DNA of 5,831 bases, from positions 1-5,831 of the forward strand of contig DASTQL010000075.1 of the NCBI GenBank assembly GCA_035761805.1, given 5' to 3'. The translations under genes and the position numbers were made by a program. The notes beneath the pieces are model-generated. The model ran no database searches. It had not been told where the DNA came from and saw only the letters and a list, made by a program, of their open reading frames with translations. The stretch is from DASTQL01 sp035761805. GTDB lineage: Bacteria > Actinomycetota > Actinomycetes > Jiangellales > Jiangellaceae. How positions within the stretch are numbered: the stretch's first letter is position 1; every line of letters begins with the position of its first letter. This document shows positions 5,734 to 5,831 of this stretch, piece after piece.

Positions 5734-5831
5734 TCAGCGCTGCGGAGCACCTGCATCCGTGGTGGCGAGGTAGCTGGTCAGCAGATCGGTGAGCTCGGCG
5801 GGGTGGCTCAGGGCGACGCAGTGTCCGGCCT
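5734..5831 (-). CDS. Alpha/beta hydrolase, C-terminal end only
   Basis: The last 31 codons of a gene entering from the right edge read AGHCVALSHPAELTDLLTSY followed by LATTDAGAPQR and a TGA at 5736-5734. The pattern GH-x-VALSHP-x-EL-x-x-LL-x-x-YL is the usual closing segment of alpha/beta-hydrolase-fold enzymes, where the His of GHC would be the catalytic His of the Ser-Asp-His triad and the following helix packs on the core. The nucleophile and acid lie outside the window, so substrate and subclass cannot be given. The gene converges on the flavoprotein with 168 bases between the stops, so they are separate transcripts. Confidence 0.72.
   Translation of the reverse strand, partial: AGHCVALSHPAELTDLLTSYLATTDAGAPQR

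Noticed and set aside
1..5831. CRISPR array, tRNA, rRNA, riboswitch, or a new defence system
   Set aside because: No regularly spaced repeats, tRNA-like cloverleaf or conserved RNA motif was seen, and the genes found belong to known families without a defence-type gene set.

Overview
The window is very GC-rich double-stranded chromosomal DNA. Its codon use (strong G/C at third positions), GTG starts and gene families point to an actinobacterium. The match of several proteins to families common in soil actinomycetes fits this, but I cannot name a genus from the sequence alone. No tRNA, rRNA, CRISPR array or replication origin was seen.

Left part (1 to about 1450, minus strand): this is a damaged region. 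The window opens inside an insertion sequence. The first 102 codons of an IS1634-family transposase run leftwards off the edge, and the end of the element probably lies somewhere in 308-375. Beyond it is the wreck of a GH13 alpha-amylase-type glycosidase. It has lost its N-terminal part, and probably its C-terminal tail. The rest is broken by two frameshifts, so its three catalytic regions (GFRVD, IGE, DDHDQ) fall in three different reading frames.

Middle part (1455-3828): an ABC exporter operon on the minus strand has an ATPase followed by an ABC-2 permease, coupled by a 4-base ATGA overlap. A small GyrI-like (effector-binding domain) protein diverges from it on the plus strand. The 278-base gap between them carries two perfect inverted repeats in a row, the best operator candidates in the window. 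A well-placed Shine-Dalgarno/ATG lies upstream of the ATPase but out of frame with it, so its annotated start is uncertain.

Right part (3905-5831): an XRE-type HTH-cupin regulator (minus) and a thioredoxin-reductase-like flavoprotein with a CPYC redox motif (plus) diverge from a short shared promoter region. The regulator probably controls the oxidoreductase, and perhaps itself. The window closes with the C-terminus of an alpha/beta hydrolase (minus) that converges on the oxidoreductase, with two hairpins between them.

Apart from the pseudogene and IS fragment, these look like ordinary accessory genes for efflux, redox and stress. I do not see strong evidence for an undescribed multi-gene system. 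The points most worth a second look are the redox flavoprotein/cupin-regulator pair and the operator-like repeats between the exporter and the GyrI-like gene.
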